DNA from: Nitrospira defluvii
GTDB taxonomy: Bacteria > Nitrospirota > Nitrospiria > Nitrospirales > Nitrospiraceae
Assembly: GCA_016199015.1 (NCBI GenBank)
Contig: JACQHN010000106.1
Location: 1 to 6,580 of the forward strand
Length of the DNA: 6,580 nucleotides
Direction of reading: 5' to 3'
Shown here: one piece after another, positions 1-5,403 of the stretch
Numbering within the stretch: position 1 is the first letter of the stretch
How the letters are laid out: each line of letters begins with the position of its first letter
Translations under genes and position numbers: made by a program
The notes under the pieces: generated by a model
What the model was told of the DNA's origin: nothing
Database searches by the model: none
The model's input: only the letters and a program-made list of their open reading frames with translations

Positions 1-107
1 GGATTGCGCCGGCCATGGCGACCATCGAGGCCGAGCCGCCGTCCGCTTCGACAAAGCAGGCGGCGTGAAACAACCATGGAAGCTGCTCAGAAAAATTCAA
101 CGGACAT
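1..107 (-). CDS. Possible 5' end of an unidentified gene leaving the window, with a frame break near its start
   Basis: I do not recognise this protein. An ATG at 105-107 has a GGAG-type ribosome binding site about 11 bases upstream, but its frame reads MSVEFF and stops. One frame over, from the T5 run (A5 at 91-95 on the plus strand), an open frame continues to the window edge with about 30 residues of natural composition (SEQLPWLFHAACFVEADGGS, then a stretch rich in Ala and Met) and mostly G or C in third codon positions. Removing one T from the run joins the two as MSVEFSEQLPWLF. The gene starts 42 bases after the DUF5615 gene on the same strand. The opposite strand is also open here with the same codon boundaries, so the assignment is tentative. 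Too little is visible to name a family. Confidence 0.3.
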
Positions 108-149
108 CTTGACAACTTCTCCGCGCTTAGCTAGCGAGCAGGCGGTCCT

Positions 150-482
150 CTAGCCTAACGCAAGAAAAGAGGCTTCTGCATCCTGAACGAATGCAACGAC
201 GTCGGCACGGTACGATCTGAGAAGAGATTCGATGTCTCGGGTTTTGCAGTTACCGAGCCGAATCCAGATAATTTTGGGTGGGTGTCCACGGACAAAGCTC
301 CGTTGATGGAAGTCCGCATCCTTCGACACGATGATCAACTGATGTTGGGTCGCATAGTTCCAGACCGTGTCATCGTCAGCGCTGTGGAGATCCACCTCAC
401 GGACGTGAACGGAATCGGGATACACGTCGCCTAAAGATCGTACAAGTGTCGGGGAAAGGTTGTGGTCGAACAGAAGCCTCAT
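150..482 (-). CDS. DUF5615 family PIN-like protein (probable toxin/nuclease of a DUF433 pair)
   Basis: This 110-residue protein has the features of the DUF5615 (Mut7-C-like) PIN-fold family. An early acidic residue sits in LLFDHNLSP (Asp6). A central acidic patch is followed by a hydrophobic turn (ADDDTVW, about residues 35-41). The strand IIVSKDADF carries Asp55 and Asp57. PIN folds use such clustered carboxylates to bind metal and cut RNA, and family members are commonly encoded beside DUF433 proteins in what look like type II toxin-antitoxin pairs. Its ATG overlaps the stop of the DUF433 gene (ATGA, 479-482), and no separate ribosome binding site is visible, so translation is probably coupled. 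Length is normal for the family and the frame is intact. RNase activity is inferred, not shown. Confidence 0.85.
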   Translation of the reverse strand: MRLLFDHNLSPTLVRSLGDVYPDSVHVREVDLHSADDDTVWNYATQHQLIIVSKDADFHQRSFVRGHPPKIIWIRLGNCKTRDIESLLRSYRADVVAFVQDAEASFLALG

Positions 483-706
483 TGAGGCGGGACCGAAACC
501 AGCTTTCGCTCCCGGTCAGCAGCGAAGGCAAGGCAGGCTCGAATATCTTCCCGGACCAGATCCGGGAAATCGCGCAAGATCTCATCCTCGCTCATCCCCG
601 AAGCAAGATATTCGAGAACGTCATAGACAGTAATCCGCATCCCTCGAATACAGGGCTTTCCCGATCGCTTCCCTGGCTCAACCGTAATGCGAGACTGGTA
701 ATCCAT
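479..706 (-). CDS. DUF433 domain protein (probable antitoxin)
   Basis: The protein is about 75 residues from the ATG at 704-706 and is a full DUF433 domain. It opens with MDYQSRITVEPGKRSGKPCI and continues with RGMRITVYDVLEYLASGMS, the EDEILRDFPDL segment and DIRACLAFAA, the usual order for this family. DUF433 proteins have a small helix-turn-helix-like fold and are thought to be the antitoxin and autoregulator of PIN-like toxins. I chose 706 because homologous domains begin with a short lead before RITVEPG; a TTG at 754 would add 16 residues of unrelated sequence. No Shine-Dalgarno motif precedes 706, which fits the leaderless promoter described separately. It is the first gene of a two-gene unit with the overlapping DUF5615 gene. 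The antitoxin role is inferred from gene order and family. Confidence 0.85.
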   Translation of the reverse strand: MDYQSRITVEPGKRSGKPCIRGMRITVYDVLEYLASGMSEDEILRDFPDLVREDIRACLAFAADRERKLVSVPPQ

Positions 707-713
707 GTGTGAC

Positions 714-742
714 ACGTTACGGCACAGAGAAAATGTTGTCAA
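714..742 (-). promoter_or_regulatory. Candidate promoter of the DUF433/DUF5615 pair, placed for a leaderless mRNA
   Basis: On the minus strand a perfect TTGACA (737-742) is followed after exactly 17 bases by TAACGT (714-719), which keeps the most conserved positions of a -10 box (T1, A2, T6). The expected transcription start is about base 707, next to the ATG at 706. The absence of a Shine-Dalgarno motif agrees with this. This was read by eye only. Confidence 0.4.
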
Positions 743-838
743 CAGAAGCATCAACTGGCAAATAGCCAGGTCGATAGCTGACCTACATCCCTAGCTACGC
801 GCTGTAACTACATCTCGACAAAGAAATGCCACAGGAAC

Positions 839-874
839 GGTCCAGGGGCGGTGAGGTCCTGAAGAGCCTGGACC
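839..874 (-). terminator. Stem-loop just downstream of the fimbrial gene, possible terminator
   Basis: A perfect 8-bp inverted repeat, GGTCCAGG (839-846) and CCTGGACC (867-874), encloses a 20-base loop and lies 9 bases past the stop of the spore coat U gene. No T tract follows on the minus strand, so a classic intrinsic terminator is not supported. It could be a transcript-end stabiliser or a binding site. The 755-882 interval holds no gene I can see. Confidence 0.35.
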
Positions 875-882
875 CATCCCGC

Positions 883-1395
883 CTAGAAGTGGACGGTCAC
901 GAGCACCGTATCGCTATAGCTGCCTAGCGGAAGGCGGTCGGGTGTGCCGGGGATTTTGCCGTAGACCATGTGCTGCTGCACCGTGTTCGTACCAGATCCG
1001 CGCAAGCTGGTCCCGAGTGGATAGGTGTTGGCCAAGCCGCGATCTCCCCATTTCAACCGAGAGCCCGGCATCCTGATACAGCTGGTATGAGAGGGTGCGC
1101 GTCGGATTCGGTCCACTCAACGCGCGAGCCTGATCCCCCTGCTCATAATGGGCGCCCGCACTCAACGTAATATGGTAGTCGATGCCCCGCTGACAGGTGC
1201 CCCCAATGCTGCCCTTGCCTGCACGGATTGTTGGGCATACAGACCAAACTCAACCCCACTTGCCGAGACGGAGCAGCTGGGCACCACTGTCACGTGGACG
1301 GGTAGAATCGTGGTCACGGTGCCGGCGTGGCTCAGAGTCAACCCAGGTAGCATGGTGGTCGCAATGGCCAATGCTGAGAGCATGAGATGGTTCAT
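883..1395 (-). pseudogene. Spore coat protein U / Csu-type fimbrial subunit, interrupted by two compensating frameshifts
   Basis: The gene spans 171 codons from ATG 1393-1395, preceded by a purine-rich GGGGAGGGGA ribosome binding site, to TAG at 883. The N-terminus is a Sec signal peptide (MNHLMLSALAIATTMLPG..., likely cleaved after LSHA). Next comes the domain start PSCSVSASGVEFGLYA. The frame then reaches a TGA. One frame over, the text continues as GSIGGTCQRGIDYHITLSAG and TLSYQLYQDAG, then returns to the first frame as SRLKWGDRGLANTY and ends MVYGKIPG...LPLGSYSDTVLVTVHF, the signature C-terminus of this family. The breaks fall at a GGG run near 1212-1217 (one G missing) and a GGG run at 1064-1066 (one G extra). 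Intact members are secreted pilin-like subunits assembled by chaperone-usher systems; no usher or chaperone gene is in the window. As written, no full-length product is made. Confidence 0.8.
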
Positions 1396-1539
1396 GGGTA
1401 TCCCCTCCCCTCGCCCTATCGGTCGGTTGGCGAAAAAGCTGAAGTGCCCCGACTTTGTGCCTATGAACTATGAGTTAATCTAACAGACGAAGAAGCGCGA
1501 GGGGGAAGAAGGCTGGGATTGATGTCCTCACAGCAAGAG

Positions 1540-1586
1540 GAATGTTTGCAGCATAGAGAGGGAACCTATGAATGAAGCAGCATAGA
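1540..1586. repeat. Two direct repeats upstream of the fimbrial gene
   Basis: GAATG-TTT-GCAGCATAGA (1540-1557) and GAATG-AA-GCAGCATAGA (1570-1586) are the same 15 bases in two blocks, with a 3- or 2-base spacer, starting 30 bases apart. They lie in the 222-base gap between the fimbrial gene and the membrane-protein gene, about 145-190 bases upstream of the fimbrial ATG. The spacing is close to three helical turns, which would suit a regulator bound on one DNA face; a local duplication is the alternative. Confidence 0.5.
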
Positions 1587-1617
1587 TATGGGATAGGTCC
1601 GGGGGAAGACTCACCTT

Positions 1618-1884
1618 TCACTTTCCTGGCTTCGGCTCGCTCAATTCTCCCACAATGGCTTTGTCCCTTGTGTCATTGATGGATTGGATTCGAGTCAGAA
1701 TGGCATCGATGTTATTCGGGGCAGATTGTCGAAGCAAATCATAGGCGAGATTTTCCATGGCAGATGCTGCGACACGATTGGCATGCCACTTGCCCTGAAA
1801 GTCGCCCACGGATGAGAGGCAGACGAGGAGCGCAGTAATCGTGGCCATTGTCGCAGCAAGAAACGCGTGCGGCGGCCGAAGCAT
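1618..1884 (-). CDS. Hypothetical small membrane protein, possibly a frameshifted SLATT/DUF4231-like remnant
   Basis: The uninterrupted frame encodes 88 residues. A hydrophobic helix (about residues 8-26, FLAATMATITALLVCLSSVG) is followed by DFQGKWHANRVAASAMENL and a polar helical tail. A membrane helix followed by an F-x-x-x-W-x-x-x-R segment recalls the C-terminal half of SLATT/DUF4231-type proteins, but the resemblance is weak. The ATG at 1882-1884 has no clear ribosome binding site. A second open frame just upstream (GTG at 1931-1933) reads AFFNLAFDITPPRREYASAA and would join this one smoothly as ...YASAAHAFLAATM if one base near 1868-1877 were removed. The gene may therefore be frameshifted or cut at its N-terminus. 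It follows the HEPN gene on the same strand. SLATT proteins are often thought to act as pore-forming effectors; I cannot claim that role here. Confidence 0.5.
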   Translation of the reverse strand: MLRPPHAFLAATMATITALLVCLSSVGDFQGKWHANRVAASAMENLAYDLLRQSAPNNIDAILTRIQSINDTRDKAIVGELSEPKPGK

Positions 1885-1944
1885 ACTCGCGTCTCGGTGG
1901 CGTAATGTCGAAGGCGAGGTTGAAGAATGCCACCTCAGGGGTGT

Positions 1945-2327
1945 CTAGCCTCGCTTCTTGAGTTCGTCAAGAGCTGACCGGACTAACTCCAAATAGCCGC
2001 GAAGATGAGAGTAGATCGACTCGGCAGTTGCTTCATTGTAGGTGTGACTCGTCAAGTTCCGATCTTCGAGCATGCGAAACCACTCCTGACGCTCCTGGAT
2101 AATACCAAGCTGGAAGCCGGTGCGGAGGCTGTCGCGGGGCGAGAAGACCTCGACGCCGGCTTCTTCGGCATAGGTCTTCAAGCTCTTCCAGAGCAGTTCG
2201 AACGTACACTCAAAGCGCTGGATAGCCGAATCTCGAACGAACTCATCGACCGGTTGGGCCAACGCCTTCTCTAATCGACTGAGTGCTGTGTGAGAAGCCG
2301 CAGCTGATTATGCAGCTTTTCGCTCAT
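1945..2327 (-). pseudogene. HEPN RNase toxin of a HEPN/MNT pair (HI0074/HepT-like), frameshifted near the N-terminus
   Basis: The ATG at 2325-2327 has a good AAGGA ribosome binding site 6 bases upstream and overlaps the end of the MNT gene by 20 bases. It encodes MSEKLHNQLRLLTQ and then runs into TAG. The continuation, LSRLEKALAQPVDEFVRDSA, lies in another frame and stays open to 1945. Adding one base near 2284-2287 (CAG-GCA for CAGCA) restores a single frame of about 127 residues, the usual size of the HI0074 nucleotidyltransferase substrate-binding family. As it stands, a TTG at 2260-2262 could at best give 105 residues. The motif RNLTSHTY fits R-x4-H-x-Y, the HEPN RNase motif whose tyrosine is AMPylated by the partner MntA in characterised HepT/MntA systems. 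The catalytic motif is intact; only the N-terminal helix is disconnected. Confidence 0.8.
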
Positions 2328-2658
2328 AGAGTATCCTTGTTGCTTTCCGGGCCACAGCCTTGAACGTCTCATCGACTCCCGCGAAATCGATGACATCGAC
2401 TTTTTGAAAGATAGGCAGTACGTCGAAGGCTTCTCGAATCTGCACCAAGGTTTCTGGTGCAATGGGATGACCGGTATCGATGCCGATATCGAAATCCGAC
2501 CGCGGAAAAGCTCGCCCACTGGCCCGAGAGCCAAAGAGAAAGACCTGAACTGTTCGCTCGTTCCCGAGCAGTTCATGAGCCAGCTCGATAGCTTTCCGTT
2601 CGACGAGACTGAGCGGATCGTGGTTGCCTGATTCGTATGCGCTCATAGGAGCACCCAT
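2308..2658 (-). CDS. MNT-type nucleotidyltransferase (antitoxin of the HEPN/MNT pair)
   Basis: The 116-residue protein has the minimal nucleotidyltransferase fold. The motif FLFGSRASGRAFPRSDFDIG holds the G-S-x10-D-x-D signature (Gly43, Ser44, Asp55, Asp57), and a likely third carboxylate lies in QKVDVIDF (Asp88). In characterised MntA/HepT modules this enzyme transfers AMP from ATP to the tyrosine of the HEPN toxin motif and so neutralises it; that role is inferred here from motif and neighbour. The start at 2658 overlaps the mtnA stop as TAATG and follows a purine-rich GGCGGCGGA, suggesting translation coupled to mtnA. An in-frame ATG at 2644-2646 would give a product four residues shorter and cannot be excluded. 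The HEPN gene starts inside its 3' end. The frame is uninterrupted. Confidence 0.88.
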   Translation of the reverse strand: MGAPMSAYESGNHDPLSLVERKAIELAHELLGNERTVQVFLFGSRASGRAFPRSDFDIGIDTGHPIAPETLVQIREAFDVLPIFQKVDVIDFAGVDETFKAVARKATRILYERKAA

Positions 2659-3698
2659 TATCCGCCGCCCGCTCGAAATTGTCGAGCCAGTTCCCCCGGC
2701 TTGAACACGCCCCGTTCGGTGATGATACCGGTGATGAGATCCGCAGGGGTGACGTCAAACGCGGGATTGAAGGCTTCCACACCCTCTGGAGCAACGGGGT
2801 AGCTGCCGTGGATGGCGGTGACTTCGAGCGGATTGCGTTGCTCGATGGGAATGTCGGCACCGGATGCGGTCTTGAGATCGATGGTGGAGTACGGCGCAGC
2901 CACATAGAAGGGAATGTTGTGTGCCCGCGCGAGGACGGCTACTGAGTAGGTGCCGATCTTATTCGCGACGTCGCCATTGGCGGCAATGCGATCCGCGCCG
3001 ACCACGCACAGCTGAATTTTACCCTGCCGCATCAATGCGCCGGCCATGTTGTCCGTAATCAGGGTGACAGGAATCTTGTCCTGCATCAGCTCCCAAGCGG
3101 TGAGCCGCGCACCCTGTAAGACCGGCCTGGTTTCGTCGGCAATAACACGAATCTGTTTCCCCTGCTCCCAGGCCGCCCGAATGACGCCGAGTGCCGTCCC
3201 ATACCCGGCCGTTGCCAGCGCGCCGGCGTTGCAGTGGGTGAGAATCGTTTGGCCGCTTTGGATCAATGCCGCTCCCTGTCGGCCCATGGCCTTACAGAGC
3301 GCGATGTCTTCATCCAGGATGGCTTGAGATTCTTTGACTAGTTCGTCTTTGATCGACGCCACAGACTGTCCACGGAGTGCCGTGAGTTTCTGTTTCATCC
3401 TGGCGATGGCCCAGAACAGGTTTACTGCCGTCGGGCGGGACGCGGCCAAATGGTCTCCGATTTCACCGACCGCTCTTACGAACTCCTCGTAGTCTGTCAT
3501 CTTCAGCGAACGCGCGCCCAATGCCACACCCATGGCAGCTGTGACCCCAATGGCCGGAGCTCCACGGACCTTCAATTCCCTGATGGCCTGCGCCACCGTC
3601 TGATAGTCACGGCAATCTAGGAACTCAACCGAGGTCGGGAGCCGGCTTTGGTCCAGCAGACGAACCGCTCCGTCTTTCCACTCAACGGTGGGCACCAT
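2658..3698 (-). CDS. mtnA: S-methyl-5-thioribose-1-phosphate isomerase
   Basis: MtnA converts 5-methylthioribose 1-phosphate to 5-methylthioribulose 1-phosphate in the cytosolic methionine salvage pathway. From the ATG at 3696-3698 the product is 346 residues, the normal family length. It begins [17 protein letters not shown] and has the substrate-binding RGAPAIG (about 45-51). The catalytic cysteine lies in [14 protein letters not shown] (Cys156), and the catalytic aspartate in [20 protein letters not shown] (Asp236); these match Cys160 and Asp240 of the Bacillus enzyme by motif. The 3698 start has a GGAG motif 9 bases upstream and matches the usual family N-terminus. A TTG at 3761 would add 21 untypical residues. 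The eIF2B-like family also contains ribose-1,5-bisphosphate isomerases, but the full motif set favours MtnA. No other methionine-salvage gene is in the window. The frame is intact, and the stop overlaps the MNT start. Confidence 0.95.
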   Translation of the reverse strand: MVPTVEWKDGAVRLLDQSRLPTSVEFLDCRDYQTVAQAIRELKVRGAPAIGVTAAMGVALGARSLKMTDYEEFVRAVGEIGDHLAASRPTAVNLFWAIARMKQKLTALRGQSVASIKDELVKESQAILDEDIALCKAMGRQGAALIQSGQTILTHCNAGALATAGYGTALGVIRAAWEQGKQIRVIADETRPVLQGARLTAWELMQDKIPVTLITDNMAGALMRQGKIQLCVVGADRIAANGDVANKIGTYSVAVLARAHNIPFYVAAPYSTIDLKTASGADIPIEQRNPLEVTAIHGSYPVAPEGVEAFNPAFDVTPADLITGIITERGVFKPGELARQFRAGGG

Positions 3699-3769
3699 AC
3701 GCACGTTCTCCGGTTTGGAATAGGGAATGACGCTATCGTCGTCTCGTGCATGACTCGACAATCGCGCCC

Positions 3770-3798
3770 ATCATGACGATCAGGCGAGCGTGGGTCAA
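3770..3798 (-). promoter_or_regulatory. Candidate sigma-70 promoter of mtnA
   Basis: On the minus strand TTGACC (3793-3798, five of six consensus bases) is followed after 17 bases by CATGAT (3770-3775, four of six). The start would be near 3763, giving a leader of about 65 bases before the mtnA ATG at 3698. This supports a separate transcript from the aminotransferase upstream. Read by eye only. Confidence 0.4.
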
Positions 3799-3877
3799 GA
3801 GCAGGATCGCGTGCGCAGGCCCACGTGGCGCAGGGCCAACGTCGATCCATGCATCTGCCATCGAGCGATCTTCAGCA

Positions 3878-4945
3878 TCATCGGAGTTCGTCCTTGAGGA
3901 TCTGCGTGGCCTGTCTGATCTCTACTTCGGTCAGCGATGGATAGATCGGCAGCGAGATGGCCGCTCCATCGGCTTCATCACTGGCGGGAAAGTCAGACGA
4001 CTCAAGATAGCGATGCAGGGGACGGAACACCGGTTTGCGGCACTGCAAACCGCGATGCGCCATTCGCGAAAGGTAGGCCGTAAATTCATCGGGTGATTGC
4101 AGCCCTTTCTGCACACGCACAACGAAACGATAATACGCATGGGTACGGCCGGAAGGGACGAACGGCAGCGTGAAGACTTCCGCGGGCAAGCTCTCGCGGT
4201 AGAGTGCGGCCAACGCCGCCCGCTGTTCGAGAAACGTCCCCAGTTGATCGAGCTGCGCGATTCCTATTGCGGCTTGCAGATCGGTCATCTTGCAATTGAA
4301 GGCCGCCGCATTGAGCGACGGTGCTTGGTCATATTCGCGAAGGGCGCGCACACGTTCGAGCAGGTCGGCATCGTTCGACAACACCATCCCTCCTTCGCCC
4401 GTACAGAGCAGTTTGGTGGCATAGAACGAACAGACGGTCAGGAGTCCGACGGTACCGACCGACCGTCCCTGTTCCGTTGCGCCCAATGTCTGCGCGCAAT
4501 CCTCAATCAAGGGGATGCCCAGGGATTGCAGCGTCGTCAGATCAGCCGGCAACCCGAACATGTGTGGGACGATCACCGCACGCGTGCGCGACGTGCGGGC
4601 TTTGCGGACTTTCTGCGGGTCCAGATTGTAAGTCTCTGGATCAATGTCCACGATCCTGGCTTGAGCGCCGACGCGCTGCACCGCTAGCCAGGGTGCCGAG
4701 CACACGTAACTGGGCAGCAAGACATTGTCACCGTGCCCGACCCCGAGAGCACGCAAGGCCAGCTCCAGGGCGACCGTGCCGGAACTCACGGCGACACCTC
4801 CCTGTAGGCCAAGGTAGGCCGCCATGCCTCGCTCGAATTGCGCCACGGCCGGGCCTTCGGCGATCTGGCCGGATCGGAGCACCTCCGTCACAGCACGAAT
4901 CTCTTCTTGTCCTAAGGAGGGTCTGGAATGCGGAATCATGGTCAT
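3878..4945 (-). CDS. DegT/DnrJ/EryC1/StrS family PLP-dependent aminotransferase
   Basis: This 355-residue protein belongs to the fold-type I sugar aminotransferases that transfer an amino group from glutamate or glutamine to keto-sugar nucleotides for cell-surface glycans or antibiotics. Visible landmarks in order are the N-terminal IPHSRPSLGQEEI with LRSGQIAEGPAVAQFE, the cofactor-phosphate loop SSGTVALELALRALG (from about 54), PHMFGLPAD, LIEDCAQTLGA with Asp149 for the pyridine nitrogen, and SFYATKLLCTGEGG with Lys178 as the Schiff-base lysine. The substrate-side segment FNCKMTDLQAAIGIAQL follows. Catalytic residues are all present. The specific sugar cannot be read from sequence, and no glycan genes flank it. 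Two ATGs lie close together (4943-4945 and 4937-4939), with weak ribosome binding sites; the second would begin at IPHSRPS and is a fair alternative. mtnA lies 179 bases downstream on the same strand. Confidence 0.92.
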   Translation of the reverse strand: MTMIPHSRPSLGQEEIRAVTEVLRSGQIAEGPAVAQFERGMAAYLGLQGGVAVSSGTVALELALRALGVGHGDNVLLPSYVCSAPWLAVQRVGAQARIVDIDPETYNLDPQKVRKARTSRTRAVIVPHMFGLPADLTTLQSLGIPLIEDCAQTLGATEQGRSVGTVGLLTVCSFYATKLLCTGEGGMVLSNDADLLERVRALREYDQAPSLNAAAFNCKMTDLQAAIGIAQLDQLGTFLEQRAALAALYRESLPAEVFTLPFVPSGRTHAYYRFVVRVQKGLQSPDEFTAYLSRMAHRGLQCRKPVFRPLHRYLESSDFPASDEADGAAISLPIYPSLTEVEIRQATQILKDELR

Positions 4946-5027
4946 CGCATCACGGATCGATCGTCATGAGAAGCGACCGTAGAATGGAGCCCTCGCCATG
5001 GAGGTCCACTGACAGCATCGGGACAAA

Positions 5028-5057
5028 ATTCTACGTGGCAGGGCCCTCGTAATACAA
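5028..5057 (-). promoter_or_regulatory. Candidate promoter of the aminotransferase gene
   Basis: On the minus strand TTGTAT (5052-5057) precedes TAGAAT (5028-5033, five of six -10 bases) by 18 bases. The leader would be about 75 bases. The -35 box is weak, so this is tentative. Confidence 0.3.
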
Positions 5058-5177
5058 CTGGTTCTTGCTGTACCGAGAGACCGTACCGGGACTCAAGGCG
5101 AGATGAAGATCATTCTGAAAGCCGGCATGCGGCTCACTGGCGAGAATGACTGCGGTGTGACCGCATCGACGTCCTGA

Positions 5178-5270
5178 CAGGCTGCGGAAAAAAATCGATT
5201 CTTGCGCAATGCGCCGCGATCAGCTCATGCGTCGTATTGGTATCAGAAGAGCCCGCAGGATGCGTAAAAA
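5178..5270. repeat. Two copies of a CAGG-x-TGCG-x-AAAAA intergenic motif
   Basis: CAGGCTGCGGAAAAA (5178-5192) and CAGGATGCGTAAAAA (5256-5270) agree at 13 of 15 bases and start 78 bases apart. On the minus strand they read TTTTT-CGCA-CCTG. From memory this resembles the ends of a repeat family common between genes in Nitrospira; a genome-wide count would settle it. Confidence 0.45.
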
Positions 5271-5288
5271 GGCCATCCAGCAAGGCCG

Positions 5289-5314
5289 CCTGTCTGCGTG
5301 CCGACACGCACAGG
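5289..5314. repeat. Hairpin in the repeat-like intergenic region
   Basis: TGCGTG (5295-5300) and CACGCA (5305-5310) form a perfect 6-bp stem with a CCGA loop. It is extended by CCTG (5289-5292) with CAGG (5311-5314) across a 2-base bulge. This suits a REP-like palindrome or an RNA hairpin. There is no T tract for termination in either direction. Confidence 0.4.
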
Positions 5315-5344
5315 TAGGCAGCGAGGTGCGCGACGCGATGAATA

Positions 5345-5365
5345 ATTCCATTTCCAGTTAAATAA
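5345..5365 (+). repeat. IS630 left terminal inverted repeat
   Basis: It begins ATTCCATTTCC and matches the reverse complement of 6450-6470 at 17 of 21 positions, with the outer 10 bases identical. A TATAAG (5369-5374) just inside, followed by GGGGTGA before the ATG at 5404, could provide the transposase promoter and ribosome binding site. Confidence 0.8.
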
Positions 5366-5403
5366 GCCTATAAGTATGTCACTAGCGGTGAGCGGGGTGA
5401 CCT

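Larger units (their letters stand above)
4946..5344. other. Intergenic region of about 400 bases without a convincing gene
   Basis: Short open frames here (for example a 24-codon ATG frame from 5103) lack length or family resemblance. The left part holds the aminotransferase promoter candidate. The part from about 5175 to the IS looks like intergenic repeat sequence, with two copies of a CAGG-TGCG-AAAAA motif and a hairpin, listed separately. Confidence 0.6.

Noticed and set aside
127..158. Hairpin TTAGCTAG / CTAGCCTAA over the DUF5615 stop codon
   Set aside because: Eight weak, mostly AT-containing pairs with a bulge and a 15-base loop and no T tract; not enough to call a terminator.
707..754. 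Longer DUF433 protein starting at 754 (TTG) or 751 (ATG)
   Set aside because: The added residues do not resemble the family, and the stretch contains the TTGACA promoter element.
3699..3761. mtnA start at TTG 3761
   Set aside because: It would add 21 polar residues not usual for MtnA, while ATG 3698 has a GGAG site and the typical N-terminus [10 protein letters not shown].
4097..4687. 196-codon plus-strand open frame across the aminotransferase gene
   Set aside because: It lies fully antisense to a well-supported DegT family gene with all catalytic residues, and its translation has no recognisable domain. High GC content produces such shadows.
4321..5052. 243-codon plus-strand open frame over the aminotransferase start and intergenic region
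   Set aside because: Arginine- and proline-rich translation typical of an antisense frame in GC-rich DNA; no motif seen and no reasonable start context.
5103..5177. 24-codon ATG frame (MKIILKAGMRLTGENDCGVT...) with an AAGG-like site
   Set aside because: Too short and without any recognisable feature; it ends in repeat-like intergenic DNA.
5178..5270. Possible CRISPR-like repeat spacing
   Set aside because: Only two imperfect 15-base copies 78 bases apart and no further units; this fits an intergenic repeat, not an array.
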